Notes under the pieces: model-generated
Seen by the model: only the letters and a program-made list of their open reading frames with translations
The model's database searches: none
Told to the model about the DNA's origin: nothing
Program-made: the position numbers and the translations under genes
Assembly (NCBI RefSeq): GCF_000149955.1
Contig: NW_017264845.1
Coordinates: 377,472 to 441,471 of the forward strand
Length of the DNA: 64,000 nucleotides
Reading direction: 5' to 3'
Source of the DNA: Fusarium oxysporum f. sp. lycopersici 4287
Lineage: Eukaryota > Ascomycota > Sordariomycetes > Hypocreales > Nectriaceae
Part shown: positions 22,997 through 32,529 of the stretch, one piece after another
Numbering within the stretch: the stretch's first letter is position 1
How the letters are laid out: each line of letters begins with the position of its first letter

Positions 22997-23909
22997 ACAT
23001 CATGTCTGACCAATGAAACTGCACAATATGAATGGTACATTATTTCCCACCTCAATTAACCTGTGATAGAAGTTCCAATAATATTTTGAGTTACACATCG
23101 CGACATCACACCGCTTACATCCCCACCTTGATTGATGCATCATCAGGTTCCCCGCATGTACCTATCATGTGACAGGGGTGATATGGGGCGGAATACCTTC
23201 TGGAGCCTTAACACAATCGAGGGGATAGTTCATGATAAGAGATTCCGTCGGCGAGGCACGTTCCGTCCATCTTGTTTTTAGCCTCGGCCTGGTTGATAAG
23301 AGTTCGAGTAAGCTAAGGAGAATTAACTAAACGTGGAAATCTTTCGAGATCTGGTGACCAGACTTCCCCGCGTTGTGCAGGGTGCATTATCTCCTCCTTA
23401 TGTTCAGATACGTATGGAGTAGTTGATATGTATTCTGGTTCATGTGGGGCAAAGGTGCTATATGCAGCACTAAAACGTGGAGTGTTACATTGACCTTCGG
23501 TTTCTGGTTCTCGAAGAATTACCTATTGAGGAAATCAAGATTCCAGAGATTAAAGATACCGGTTATACCCATGATCGAAGATCTTCCTATCTCCTTACCC
23601 CGTAACGCTTGTGGGGACCCGTGACGTGTCTGTACATCTGCCACTAAAAACTAGTCCTCTGGTTGGTCTAATGCATGTCTTGGTATCTCCTCAAGCATTA
23701 CGGGTTCTAAGGAGATCAAGATAACTTAAACAGAGATAGATGATTGCTGTTGTTTTCTCGAGAAATTTCCTATTTCAGTAAGCTGGCGTGGCTGGGCCTA
23801 ACTAGAGGGGCACTAACGTATTAGCTCTAAGCGGTGACAGGTGACAGAACCCCTCTGCGGGCCCTCTATTACCCCGTCGTGGTCCTTACTAGACCCGAGT
23901 AGATGCCTT
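22997..23909. other. Intergenic, no gene recognised
   Basis: Only short frames are present. No NACHT sequence continues here on the far side of hAT 3, which shows that the flanks of that element do not belong together. Confidence 0.5.
23901..23909 (+). repeat. 9-bp target duplication of the MULE-type MITE, left
   Basis: agatgcctt equals 24539-24547 on the other side of the element. Confidence 0.88.
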
Positions 23910-24538
23910 GGCGGCCAATACATGGGCACCTAGGTGCCCAAATAACCTTGGGCATCCCTCCTAGTACACGCAATATTATTGGGTCAAAACTCCCCGCACT
24001 TTGACAAAGCACTAAAGCCTCAGGCGGCCTTCATGACTCGTACGGCTGGTACAACAGCACTAACACCTGAGACTGTGTTAGACATTTGCTGCATCGACTT
24101 AACTACAATATTATTATTGATACCTGGAGATGGTGTTGCATTGAAATGAAACGTATATGGGCCAAAGAATATAGTTACTTCCTATTTAATAGTCGAGACG
24201 TTTTGAGCGCTGAATTGGCGTGTGTGCTGTGCTCTTACTCCTCACAGGGCGGCGTTTGGATCAGTTTTCATGCTGTCGACTCTGTAGCGCTCCGTGGGCC
24301 TATAGAATCGTGCTCACCGCAAAATCCTGTGTTCAAGACTTTAACCACCCATTAACCCACAGTTAGGCTACCGCAGTATCTTTGAGCCCATTCCCCCGCC
24401 CATCTGTCCTGCAACAGCTCTCCAAAGTAGCCCTAACCGTCCTGTTGTATGCTATGTATTGGTGCCGCGCTTACTAAGGCGGCGCACCTGGGTGCGCAAC
24501 TTTATTTGGGCACCTAGGTGCCCATGTATTGGCCGCCC
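23910..24538. mobile_element. MULE-type non-autonomous element (MITE), 0.63 kb
   Basis: Near-perfect inverted ends of at least 36 bp (ggcggccaatacatgggcac... at 23910-23945, and the complement at 24502-24537). They contain the palindrome gggcacctaggtgccc at both ends. Directly outside, agatgcctt is present on both sides (23901-23909 and 24539-24547), extending to 10 bases if the next g is counted. A 9-10-bp duplication is characteristic of Mutator-like transposition. The interior has no transposase, so movement would depend on an element elsewhere. Confidence 0.85.
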
Positions 24539-24547
24539 AGATGCCTT
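24539..24547 (+). repeat. 9-bp target duplication of the MULE-type MITE, right
   Basis: agatgcctt equals 23901-23909. Confidence 0.88.
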
Positions 24548-24581
24548 GTGTTAAAATAGGTGTTGTCGTATTGTGTAGATC

Positions 24582-24787
24582 TGTTGAATACTAGTGAAGA
24601 TGAAACCGGCTAACCGGAGGACAGAGCCACCGGTCAGAGAGTTGTCTCAGCACTGTAACAACCTCTTAGATAGGTGGTTACTGAACAGATAGAAATAGGG
24701 TTCCGACCCAACTATCAGACAGAGAGGAAGATAGAAAAGACACACACAAGAAGTTAAATAGTACATAATTCACCCTAATATCTGACA
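24582..24787. repeat. Solo LTR A with 5-bp target duplication
   Basis: A 206-bp unit beginning tgttgaatac and ending tctgaca, flanked on both sides by agatc (24577-24581 and 24788-24792). It is homologous to 25246-25433. TG...CA ends plus a 5-bp duplication and no internal retroelement sequence define a solo LTR left by recombination between the two LTRs of an element. Confidence 0.9.
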
Positions 24788-24792
24788 AGATC

Positions 24793-24946
24793 TGTCTTAG
24801 GGAGAATTCTATATAATAATCTATCTCTATAATTAGCTTAACTTCTTATAATAACTAGGTTTATTTTATAGCTTAATTTCTAGGGCTTTACTAATGGTTT
24901 TATATAGCTTTACTAAAAGTTTTGCATTATACTTTTTTTAATATTT
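24793..24946. other. AT-rich sequence, no gene
   Basis: Very AT-rich (ataataatctatctctataa...), as in RIP-mutated repeats. No reading frame is seen. Confidence 0.6.
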
Positions 24947-25245
24947 TAACATGCGTGATAAGCATGTGTCCTATATAAGCATGTGTCTCACTGGTATTTC
25001 CACTTTAAACCCGGGTTTTTAAAAGTATATAAAACCTTTATTTATGATTTAAAATCTATAAAACTTTTAATAGCTTACTAAGTAGCTATTAAATAAGTTA
25101 TATAAACTTTTCTACATTTTTAAAAAAAATTCCTATATAGCTAGAAATAAAGAAATCTATGTATACTGTGTAAATAGCTCTATTTAGCTAGGGGAATTTT
25201 TAAAACTCTAGAAAAAATACTTTATATAACATAAACTATACTATT

Positions 25246-25433
25246 TGTTGAATACTGGTGAAAATGAGACCGGCTAACCGGCTGACCGAACTACCGGTCA
25301 GAGAGCTGTCTCAGCACTGTAACAACCTCTTAGATAGGTCATTACTGAACAGATAGAAATAGGGTTCCAACCCAACTATCGGACAGAGAGTGGAATACAC
25401 ACAATAGACCCCTATATCTGACACTATTACTAA
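25246..25433. repeat. Solo LTR B with 5-bp target duplication
   Basis: A 188-bp unit, tgttgaatac to tctgaca, flanked by ctatt on both sides (25241-25245 and 25434-25438). It is about 85-90% like solo LTR A by eye and shares the gaaccggctaaccgg and gtctcagcactgtaacaacc blocks. It is an independent insertion of the same retroelement family. Confidence 0.9.
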
Positions 25434-25536
25434 AAAGTATTTTTTTAGAATTTTAACTAATTTATTTCATAGTGAAAACCGCTCTAGGGTAGGACTTATT
25501 TAGTTATACAGTGCGGTGGGACACATGCTTATATGG

Positions 25537-25777
25537 TGTCACGGGTCAGGCTCGGGAATACAGGTGAACAGGGAACGCTTTAGGCGGATAGGTTCTATTG
25601 CTACGGATAGGCACTGCCGGCAGGTCAGGCTCTATTGACAAGACGTAGCTCGAGGAGCTACGTTCGGGAGCTATCTGGCGGTCGGTCAAGATCTTCTGCG
25701 ATAACGTATCGCCACGTGACTGAGATCCACTTGGCCTATCGGTCTAGGGTAACCTGGTCTGGTCTTACGCTGTGACA
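25537..25777 (-). repeat. 3' LTR of the Gypsy element
   Basis: 241 bp, identical to 31034-31274. It contains a 9-bp-stem palindrome acgtagctc-gag-gagctacgt at 25643-25663. Confidence 0.97.
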
Positions 25778-25793
25778 GTATCCCCCTCTCTAG
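25778..25793 (-). promoter_or_regulatory. Polypurine tract of the Gypsy element
   Basis: On the minus strand, agagagggggatac lies immediately before the 3' LTR, the position and composition of a plus-strand primer. Confidence 0.7.
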
Positions 25794-25834
25794 CATCGAG
25801 CTCTGTCGAGATGGGCACTCCGTGGTCTCATCCA

Positions 25835-28800
25835 TCAGGCCCTTTTCTGCGGTCCCGGCTTATCGGGATACCTCCTGTGGAAGTTGGCTACGACCTCAGC
25901 AGCGTTATCCACGTAGTCGGCAGGGACTTCAGTTGGGTCGGTGTATCCTGCCCATTTCACTATGTACTTCAGTCTGGGGCGGCCTCCACGGCCGCGGCGA
26001 TCCCAACGGGAATCGAGGATATCTTCCACTTCCCACTCTTCCACTCCTTCGACCTCGATAGGCGGCGGCGGGTCTGGGTTCTGGCCTGGCAAGGGGTTGG
26101 TGGCGGCGGGTCTGAGCAGGTTCGTGTGAAACACCGGGTGTATCTTCATGCTCGCAGGCAGATCTAACCGGTAGGTATATGGGGAGATGACCTTTGTGAT
26201 CTTAAGGGGACCGATGTTCTTCCAGTCTAGCTTCTTCTGTGGCCTCAAGGTCTTGATATTCCGGGCATCGAGCCAGACATAGTCGCCTTCTCGATAGCAT
26301 CTGGCGGGTCTTCTATGACGGTTCGCCTGGTCTTCGTAACGGGCTTGTGCGGCTATGCTCTCGGAGCGTAAGTACTCTAGTATCTCGTTCATCGTCTGTG
26401 CGAACTGTTCCGCATCTCTCGTGGCAGGGGTTCCTCTGACTGTGATAGTAGGCTCAAAGCCCATCCGGGGGTTAAATCCATAGTTCGCGAAGAACGGGGA
26501 TATCCTAGTGGTCTCAGACTTTAATGAGTTCGCTGCGAACTCGGCCAGGGGGAGCCATCGGCTCCAGTCGTCTTGCAGGTATGACACATAGGTTCTCAGG
26601 TACTGCTCTAGTATGGCATTTAGCCGCTCGGTCTGTCCATCGGTTTCGGGGTGATATGCGGTTGATAGAAGGGCGTTGATGGATAGCTGTTGGTTAAGCT
26701 TCTTCCAGAATTCAGCCACAAACTGAGGTCCTCGATCAGATACTATAGTCTGTGGAAGGCCATGTAGCTTCCACACTTCCTTTAGGTAATATCGGGCGGT
26801 ATCTTCGGCATCACAGGTTCCCTTGCAGGCTATAATATGTCTCATCTTCGTAAGTCGGCAGGCTATGATCAGGATAGCATCGTTCCCTTCGCTAGGTGGC
26901 AGGTGGGTTATAAAGTCCATTGATAGGTGCTGCCAAGCTCGCTCTGGCACGGGCAGGGGCTTTAGGACTCCTTGTCTTGCATCTCGGGCGGGATTCGATC
27001 TTCGGCAGGTGTGACAATTCTTAACCCATCGTTCTACATAAGATAGCATTCCAGGCCAGTAGTAGTCGCGTGAGAGTAGGTCATAAGTGCGGGCGCGGCC
27101 TGGGTGGCCTGCTATGGGGTGTTCGTGACTTGCTTTCAGCAGGGCAGCCTTCAGGGGGTTGTGGTCTGGAATATAAACGCGGTCTCGATAGAGTAGTCGG
27201 CCTTGTACGATAGTGCACTCGGCCAGGGTGATCTTCGGGTGGCGCTGGGCGCCTTCTCTTACGGCCTGCAGTATTGACTGTAGGTCGTCGTCGGTCTGGT
27301 AACCCTCTTCTAATAGGCGGTCGATATCCCCCGGCAAGTCTATGGAAGGACTTGGTTCTGCTGGGGCTGCAGGTATTTGTAGGTGCGGCTGGCGTATACG
27401 GGCCCTCTGAACCTTCAAGGGTGGAAGCTGCCAATTCTCTTTCTTTAGGATTACCTGGCTCTGATGCGCCAGGCGCTCATCCCCCTCCTGAGGCAGGTCT
27501 TCTGACCTCCTGGTCAGAGCATCGGGCTTAACTCCTTGCTTTCCGGGTCGATAGCTAATTTGAAAATTAAAACGAGATAGGAACTCGGACCAACGGGCTT
27601 GTCTTCGGTTCAGTAGCTTCGTTGTCGTAAAGTACTCTAGGTTCTTGTGGTCTGTGATCACCTTGATCGGCGAGGGTGCGCCCTCTAGTTCGGGTCTCCA
27701 TTCCTCAAAACAGCGGATAATTGCCATCAGTTCCTTATCATATATCTCGTAGTTACACTCGGTGGCTGTGTGTTTCTTTGAGAAGAAGGCTACCGGGTGT
27801 AGCCTTCCTTCGTCGTCATATTGCGATAGCACTCCCGCCGAGACGTAGTCAGAGGCATCGGTCTCAAGGATTACATCTCTGGTCCAGTCAAACGGGCGTA
27901 GGATCGGGGCTGTTGTAAAGGCTTCCTTCAGCTTTAGGAAAGCTTTCTCGCAGGCATCATCCCATACGAAGGGCACGTCCTTCTTCGTCAGTCTGTTCAA
28001 GGGTGCCGTGAGCTTTGAGAAGTCACGGATGAACCTCCTATAGAAGTTCCCGAAGCCGATAAAGGCTTGCACATCTGTCAGGCAGGTCGGTGTCTTCCAG
28101 TTCTTGACCGTCTCGACTTTCAAAGGGTCCATTCTAATCCCTTCCTGGCCCACGATTAGGCCTAGGAACTTCGTCTCCTTAACTAGGAATTCGCATTTAG
28201 CAGGATTGGCATAGAGCCCTGCGGCTCGGAGCTTCTGGAGCACCAGCTTAAGGTGCTCTATATGTTCCTCTCGGGTTCGGCTGTATATCAGGATATCATC
28301 TAGGTAGGCTGTACAGAATATATCTAGGTGTTCTCTTAGGGCGTCGTTGATATAACGTTGGAAGGTTGCAGGGGCTCCTGTTAGTCCGAAGGGCATGACT
28401 AGGGATTCGTATAATCCAAAGCGTGTTCGGAAGGCTGTGAGATATTCTTCGCCCTTCCTTATTCGGAGGTTATTAAAGGCAGATACGATGTCTATACGGG
28501 AGAAGTACTTCATGCCGGATAGGTTGTTTAGGGACTCTTTGATCAGGGGCAGCGGGTAGCGGTCCTTGACTGTGATGTTGTTTAGGGCTCTGTAGTCCAC
28601 GCAGAATCGAAGTCCGCCGCCGGGTTTCTTTACAAAAAGTACTGGCGACGCGACAGGCGAAGAGCTAGGTCGGATAAATCCCTTGCGTAGGTTCTCCCTA
28701 AGCCACTCTCGTAGGGCTCTCAGCTCCTCACGAGACATTCCATATAGTGGCCCAAAGGGTAGCTTCCCTCCAGGTACCAGTTCGATGTGGTGGTCTCCGG

Positions 28801-29629
28801 ATCGGTGCGGGGGTAGCTTCTCGGCTTCCTTAGGCGAGAAGACGTCTTGGAATTCTTGTAATTCCTCGGGCAACTGGAAATCTTCGGTCTTATCCTGTAG
28901 TCCTCGGTCAATCTGTTCGAGTGTGATGGTGTAGAAGCGGCAGCTTGGTCTCTGGCTGTATAATCGGACAGCCTTTAGGGATATAGGGAGGATATCCTTC
29001 TTCCTTAGGTTCTTAGGGATGCTCTGTTCTAGTTGGCGGAGGAATTTCTTTGGGATGGTCTGTAGGGCTTTGATTTTTGTAGGTTTAGCTGGCGTATTAC
29101 AGAACTTCTGGCAGTATGGGCTATTAAAGGTGAAGGTGTGGGTTGCGAAGCCCACCTGGGGGTCATGCTGTTTTAGCCAGGGCATCCCTAGGACTATGGG
29201 ATAGCTGGCTAGCCGGGTGACGTAGAATAGCATACTCTTCTGGAAATGGTCTGCGATCCGGAGTCCGGCACGGACATAGTGGGTAATCTGCCCACTCTCG
29301 GCGGGTCGGCCGTCGAAGACCTCTATCTCGAATGGTCTCTTTAGGGGGTAAAGCTGTAAGTTCTGGGACTTTGCCCAGCTTTCATCGATAAATCCTTTCC
29401 CTTCCGCCCCGCTGTCGGTCATGGCGTAGGAGGGTATAGGGTCTTTCCCAGTCGGTATTAGGTTAGCTGGTAGAATCATCAGGTTAGAACGTTGGTTCCC
29501 TTCGTCTTCGATAGGGATCCCATGGACGGCGGCAGTAGATAGTCTGATCTTCAGTGCGGGTATTGGAGAGGCGAGAGCCTGTCGCCGACTTAGGACAGGC
29601 TTGCCCCGTTTTCCTGATGGATTTGCGAG
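25835..29629 (-). CDS. pol: Gypsy pol polyprotein (protease, RT, RNase H, integrase, chromodomain)
   Basis: The frame is open from 29629; its first ATG is at 29479 (1214 aa from there). Counting from that ATG: protease DSGA at residue 22; reverse transcriptase about 250-430 with YLDD at 392-395; RNase H with ETDASD (Asp 541); integrase zinc finger H785/H792 with C822/C825; and a DDE core at D855, D915 and E951. A GPY-like region and a C-terminal chromodomain follow (about 1147-1205, [13 protein letters not shown] and [15 protein letters not shown]). The frame overlaps the end of gag (29590-29629) in the -1 register, so Gag-Pol is probably made by -1 frameshifting. All catalytic residues are present. 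The chromodomain should tether integration to modified chromatin. Confidence 0.95.
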   Translation of the reverse strand, partial: LANPSGKRGKPVLSRRQALASPIPALKIRLSTAAVHGIPIEDEGNQRSNLMILPANLIPTGKDPIPSYAMTDSGAEGKGFIDESWAKSQNLQLYPLKRPFEIEVFDGRPAESGQITHYVRAGLRIADHFQKSMLFYVTRLASYPIVLGMPWLKQHDPQVGFATHTFTFNSPYCQKFCNTPAKPTKIKALQTIPKKFLRQLEQSIPKNLRKKDILPISLKAVRLYSQRPSCRFYTITLEQIDRGLQDKTEDFQLPEELQEFQDVFSPKEAEKLPPHRSGDHHIELVPGGKLPFGPLYGMSREELRALREWLRENLRKGFIRPSSSPVASPVLFVKKPGGGLRFCVDYRALNNITVKDRYPLPLIKESLNNLSGMKYFSRIDIVSAFNNLRIRKGEEYLTAFRTRFGLYESLVMPFGLTGAPATFQRYINDALREHLDIFCTAYLDDILIYSRTREEHIEHLKLVLQKLRAAGLYANPAKCEFLVKETKFLGLIVGQEGIRMDPLKVETVKNWKTPTCLTDVQAFIGFGNFYRRFIRDFSKLTAPLNRLTKKDVPFVWDDACEKAFLKLKEAFTTAPILRPFDWTRDVILETDASDYVSAGVLSQYDDEGRLHPVAFFSKKHTATECNYEIYDKELMAIIRCFEEWRPELEGAPSPIKVITDHKNLEYFTTTKLLNRRQARWSEFLSRFNFQISYRPGKQGVKPDALTRRSEDLPQEGDERLAHQSQVILKKENWQLPPLKVQRARIRQPHLQIPAAPAEPSPSIDLPGDIDRLLEEGYQTDDDLQSILQAVREGAQRHPKITLAECTIVQGRLLYRDRVYIPDHNPLKAALLKASHEHPIAGHPGRARTYDLLSRDYYWPGMLSYVERWVKNCHTCRRSNPARDARQGVLKPLPVPERAWQHLSMDFITHLPPSEGNDAILIIACRLTKMRHIIACKGTCDAEDTARYYLKEVWKLHGLPQTIVSDRGPQFVAEFWKKLNQQLSINALLSTAYHPETDGQTERLNAILEQYLRTYVSYLQDDWSRWLPLAEFAANSLKSETTRISPFFANYGFNPRMGFEPTITVRGTPATRDAEQFAQTMNEILEYLRSESIAAQARYEDQANRHRRPARCYREGDYVWLDARNIKTLRPQKKLDWKNIGPLKITKVISPYTYRLDLPASMKIHPVFHTNLLRPAATNPLPGQNPDPPPPIEVEGVEEWEVEDILDSRWDRRGRGGRPRLKYIVKWAGYTDPTEVPADYVDNAAEVVANFHRRYPDKPGPQKRA

Positions 29630-30999
29630 TTACGGGAGTCAGATCGGCTAGAGGTCGGGGACTTAGGAGACTCCTGACGGCTGGGGTGGCGCGGACTATA
29701 GGTGATAGCGGCATGTCGGAACTTGGCTGGGCCGGTATCTGGTTCAGGGCAGTCGCGGATATAGTGAGTAGATGAGCCACAACGGAAGCATTGGTTGTTT
29801 TCCCGACGATAGCTGGGGCGCTGGTAGCGGCGTTGGTTGCTTAGGTCCATAGGGTCGCCTGAGGGCTGGGCTCTCTCTGGGGGGCTACGGCCCCTTTGAG
29901 GTGAGGGAGACTTCCTTTCCTGTCGTGTGGTCTGGATATAGGTAGGTCTAACATAAGCTGTGGTAGTCGGTTTCCTGGAGATATAGGGTCGGGTCCTCTC
30001 GCGGTGTTCTTGCAGGCGGATATCTAGTCCTCGGAAGTGGGATACGAGGGTGTGGTAGCTGTAATCGGCAGGCGGGTTATGGAGGAGCATTTCTGATAGT
30101 TCCTTCGAGACGGCCTTCTCTAGGAAGGGGGCCAGGGCGTCACCTTCTATGCCGCCTTCTAAGGCTAGGCTCTGGAACTCTGCATGGAAGGAGAAGAAGT
30201 CTCTATTGCCTTGTCGAAGGGTGTCTAGCTTTCTTCGTGCAGTTCGGGCTGCATTAGGGTCTCCATAGGCACCCTGCAGGATATCTAGGATATCAGTATA
30301 GTCAGGTAGGCGGCAAATTCCATGACGAATATACGGCTGTATGAGTTTATAGGCATCATCATTCAGCCGGCTGTTCACATAGCCCATACGACTGATAGGG
30401 GTTGGATAGCGGTCTCGGTTCAGGCTTAGCTTCTCAGTGACGGCGTCACAGAAGCGTCGTAGGTCGGCGCGGGTTGCTTTAAACTTATCAGGGTCGGGGA
30501 TTCGTTCTGAAAGCTGGGCGGAGGCGGCAGATTGTGTAGCAGGAGGTGAAGGCGTTTCCATAGTCTCAGCTATTTGTGCCTTAGCATCAGGGTCAGATGT
30601 GACGGGTGTCAGGGTTGCTACAGTAGGGAGTCGGGCGGCCACGGCTTGACGGGCTTCCTCTTGAGCCTTATAGGCCTTGCCCTGGGCTATCTCTAGTTCC
30701 TTCTCCTTCTTATCCAGTCGGTCCTCTATCCATGACTTCTGCATCATCGCTGCGGACTTCTCGACTTGCATTGTCTGTATTATATTCTGGAGGTTTAGAA
30801 TTTCCTCCTGCTGGGCTTCGACTTGGACTTGAAGCTCTATAAGCTTCCGATCAGTAGCGGTTTGACCTTCTTCTTGCGCTGCCATCCAGGCATAGGCTTC
30901 ACTTAGGTACTGATACCATCTATCGGGGTCTTTCGCGTATTGCGCCTCATATTCGGCGCGGTTCCCTGGGATAGCCGGGGGAATCGGGTGGGTAGGCAT
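29590..30999 (-). CDS. gag: Gypsy gag protein
   Basis: 469 aa from the ATG at 30999, close inside the 5' LTR. A coiled-coil-like stretch (about 50-130, rich in Glu/Gln/Lys) precedes the capsid-type domain ([19 protein letters not shown] ... [19 protein letters not shown]). Near the C-terminus is one CCHC zinc knuckle, [14 protein letters not shown], for RNA binding. The stop lies 40 bases inside the pol frame. Confidence 0.93.
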   Translation of the reverse strand: MPTHPIPPAIPGNRAEYEAQYAKDPDRWYQYLSEAYAWMAAQEEGQTATDRKLIELQVQVEAQQEEILNLQNIIQTMQVEKSAAMMQKSWIEDRLDKKEKELEIAQGKAYKAQEEARQAVAARLPTVATLTPVTSDPDAKAQIAETMETPSPPATQSAASAQLSERIPDPDKFKATRADLRRFCDAVTEKLSLNRDRYPTPISRMGYVNSRLNDDAYKLIQPYIRHGICRLPDYTDILDILQGAYGDPNAARTARRKLDTLRQGNRDFFSFHAEFQSLALEGGIEGDALAPFLEKAVSKELSEMLLHNPPADYSYHTLVSHFRGLDIRLQEHRERTRPYISRKPTTTAYVRPTYIQTTRQERKSPSPQRGRSPPERAQPSGDPMDLSNQRRYQRPSYRRENNQCFRCGSSTHYIRDCPEPDTGPAKFRHAAITYSPRHPSRQESPKSPTSSRSDSRNSQIHQENGASLS

Positions 31000-31019
31000 T
31001 GCGTTCAGCGTCCAAAGGG

Positions 31020-31033
31020 GAGGAGCTACGTAG
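31020..31033 (-). promoter_or_regulatory. Putative primer-binding site, self-priming type
   Basis: Directly inside the 5' LTR the minus strand reads ctacgtagctcctc. It is complementary over nine bases to gagctacgt within the LTR palindrome, so the RNA could prime on itself as in Tf1/sushi-type chromoviruses. I did not recognise a tRNA 3' end here. Confidence 0.4.
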
Positions 31034-31274
31034 TGTCACGGGTCAGGCTCGGGAATACAGGTGAACAGGGAACGCTTTAGGCGGATAGGTTCTATTGCTA
31101 CGGATAGGCACTGCCGGCAGGTCAGGCTCTATTGACAAGACGTAGCTCGAGGAGCTACGTTCGGGAGCTATCTGGCGGTCGGTCAAGATCTTCTGCGATA
31201 ACGTATCGCCACGTGACTGAGATCCACTTGGCCTATCGGTCTAGGGTAACCTGGTCTGGTCTTACGCTGTGACA
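31034..31274 (-). repeat. 5' LTR of the Gypsy element
   Basis: 241 bp, identical to 25537-25777. Transcription of the element starts in this copy and runs towards lower coordinates. Confidence 0.97.
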
Positions 31275-31303
31275 TATGGGACACATACTTATCACGCACG
31301 TTA

Positions 31304-32015
31304 GTATTAATATTTCAGTATTAATATTTTAGTTTTAAGTAGATTTTAATAAATTAAAAACTATAGCTACATTAAAATACACTTAATATAACTTTAATTA
31401 AGTATAATAATAAAAGTGCAAGTAAGGTTAAGGTTAAGAGTATATATTTAGGAATAAATAAGAAACAAAGGTAAGAGTTAGGGTTAACTTATACTTAAGT
31501 ATAAACTTTATAAAAATTATACCTATTATCTTAATAGAGTTATATCAAAAGTCTATTTAAACTGTGCTATGCACTGTATTTTAAGGCTTTATATGGAATA
31601 TAAAATAGATGAAAATAAGTTAGAAAATATCGTTTTACGTAGTTAACTATACTAACTTTAAAGCCCTTTTTTTTTAGATTTTTAACTATTTTATTTAAAC
31701 TTTTAGGCTCTGTAGGGTAAGCTGCTTTTAGGTGCACAGTATTGTAACGGTCGGGTTTCCAAACAGGTAAACTAGTCCGTACTAGGTTTATGTTTGCAGA
31801 TAACGTAGGGCGTGATGCTGAGCGATGTGAAGTGTCACGTCTCTTAATGATCAAGTAATGCGTGTTAAGCTTATTGATGTAAAGATGCTTTATTGATAGC
31901 TGGTGAGCTAAGTTCTATCTACTGCTAAATGAATGTGTATATATACTGAGGGATATGCGAGTCGAACGTGGTCGGTTCGACTCTGTCCGTCTTCCTTCGT
32001 CATGTAAGTCGAATG
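31304..32015. other. AT-rich intergenic sequence before the LINE
   Basis: 31304-31640 is extremely AT-rich with no reading frame, which fits RIP. Later bases hold a 9-bp inverted repeat (gagtcgaac at 31959-31967 and gttcgactc at 31975-31983) and the left copy of the LINE target duplication. Confidence 0.6.
31999..32015 (+). repeat. 17-bp target duplication of the LINE, left
   Basis: gtcatgtaagtcgaatg, identical to 38009-38025. Confidence 0.92.
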
Positions 32016-32529
32016 TATGTATGTATGTATGTATATTTTTCGTCCGGGGGGCCATCGGCCCCGAAAGTCCCCTACTGGGGCACAGGACGTGCTGGGCTAG
32101 AGAAGTCGGAATCTATCTACACGCTATTTACAGAAATGCTATTGGCTACAAAGGATTAGTCATTCGCAACGCGAAATTAGTCTTCCGCTCGGCATCCGAT
32201 TTCTGCAAACGCGTCAGTAGACCGTACTCTATCCAGCATATCATCGGCACAAATGGCGCATCCTATCGGGCCTGTTACCCGTCAGCGGGACGACAAGGCG
32301 GAGCTGGCATATCGCAGCCGCTTTTGGCCTGATACCAGGAGAGTTGAGATCAGTCTGTGTGTGTGCGGCAGCTCGAGACTACCTCAAGGTGGTCCCGGCC
32401 AGATGGAGGGCGTGGTGGCGCCCTTCGTCTGGCCGTGAGCATACGAGAGAGGAAGAAAAGGTAACAAAAGAAATGTGTGGAAGATAAAGAAAGGAAGAGA
32501 GTCGCGAGTGCTTCTCCAGTCGCGGTCGC

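Larger units (their letters stand above)
25537..31274 (-). mobile_element. Gypsy-type LTR retrotransposon (chromovirus), complete, identical LTRs
   Basis: Two 241-bp LTRs (25537-25777 and 31034-31274), identical by eye, with TGTCAC...GTGACA ends, bracket gag and pol on the minus strand. The 5-bp target duplication tatgg lies at 25532-25536 and 31275-31279. Identical LTRs imply recent insertion. The gene order protease-RT-RNase H-integrase-chromodomain assigns it to the chromoviruses of the Gypsy superfamily. Confidence 0.97.
24947..31303. mobile_element. AT-rich DNA element with about 43-bp inverted ends, split by a solo LTR and a Gypsy element
   Basis: The left end (24947-24990: taacatgcgtgataagcatg...) carries two tandem copies of ataagcatgtgtcc. 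The same block in inverse orientation occurs at the right end, but there it is cut by the Gypsy insertion: gtgggacacatgcttatatgg at 25516-25536 continues as gacacatacttatcacgcac after 31279. Mismatches between the ends are C/T or G/A, as left by RIP. Without the two insertions the element would be about 0.4 kb with no coding capacity. Confidence 0.7.

Noticed and set aside
24582..25433. The two tgttgaatac repeats as the LTR pair of one retrotransposon
   Set aside because: Each copy has its own different 5-bp duplication on both sides, so they are two independent solo LTRs.
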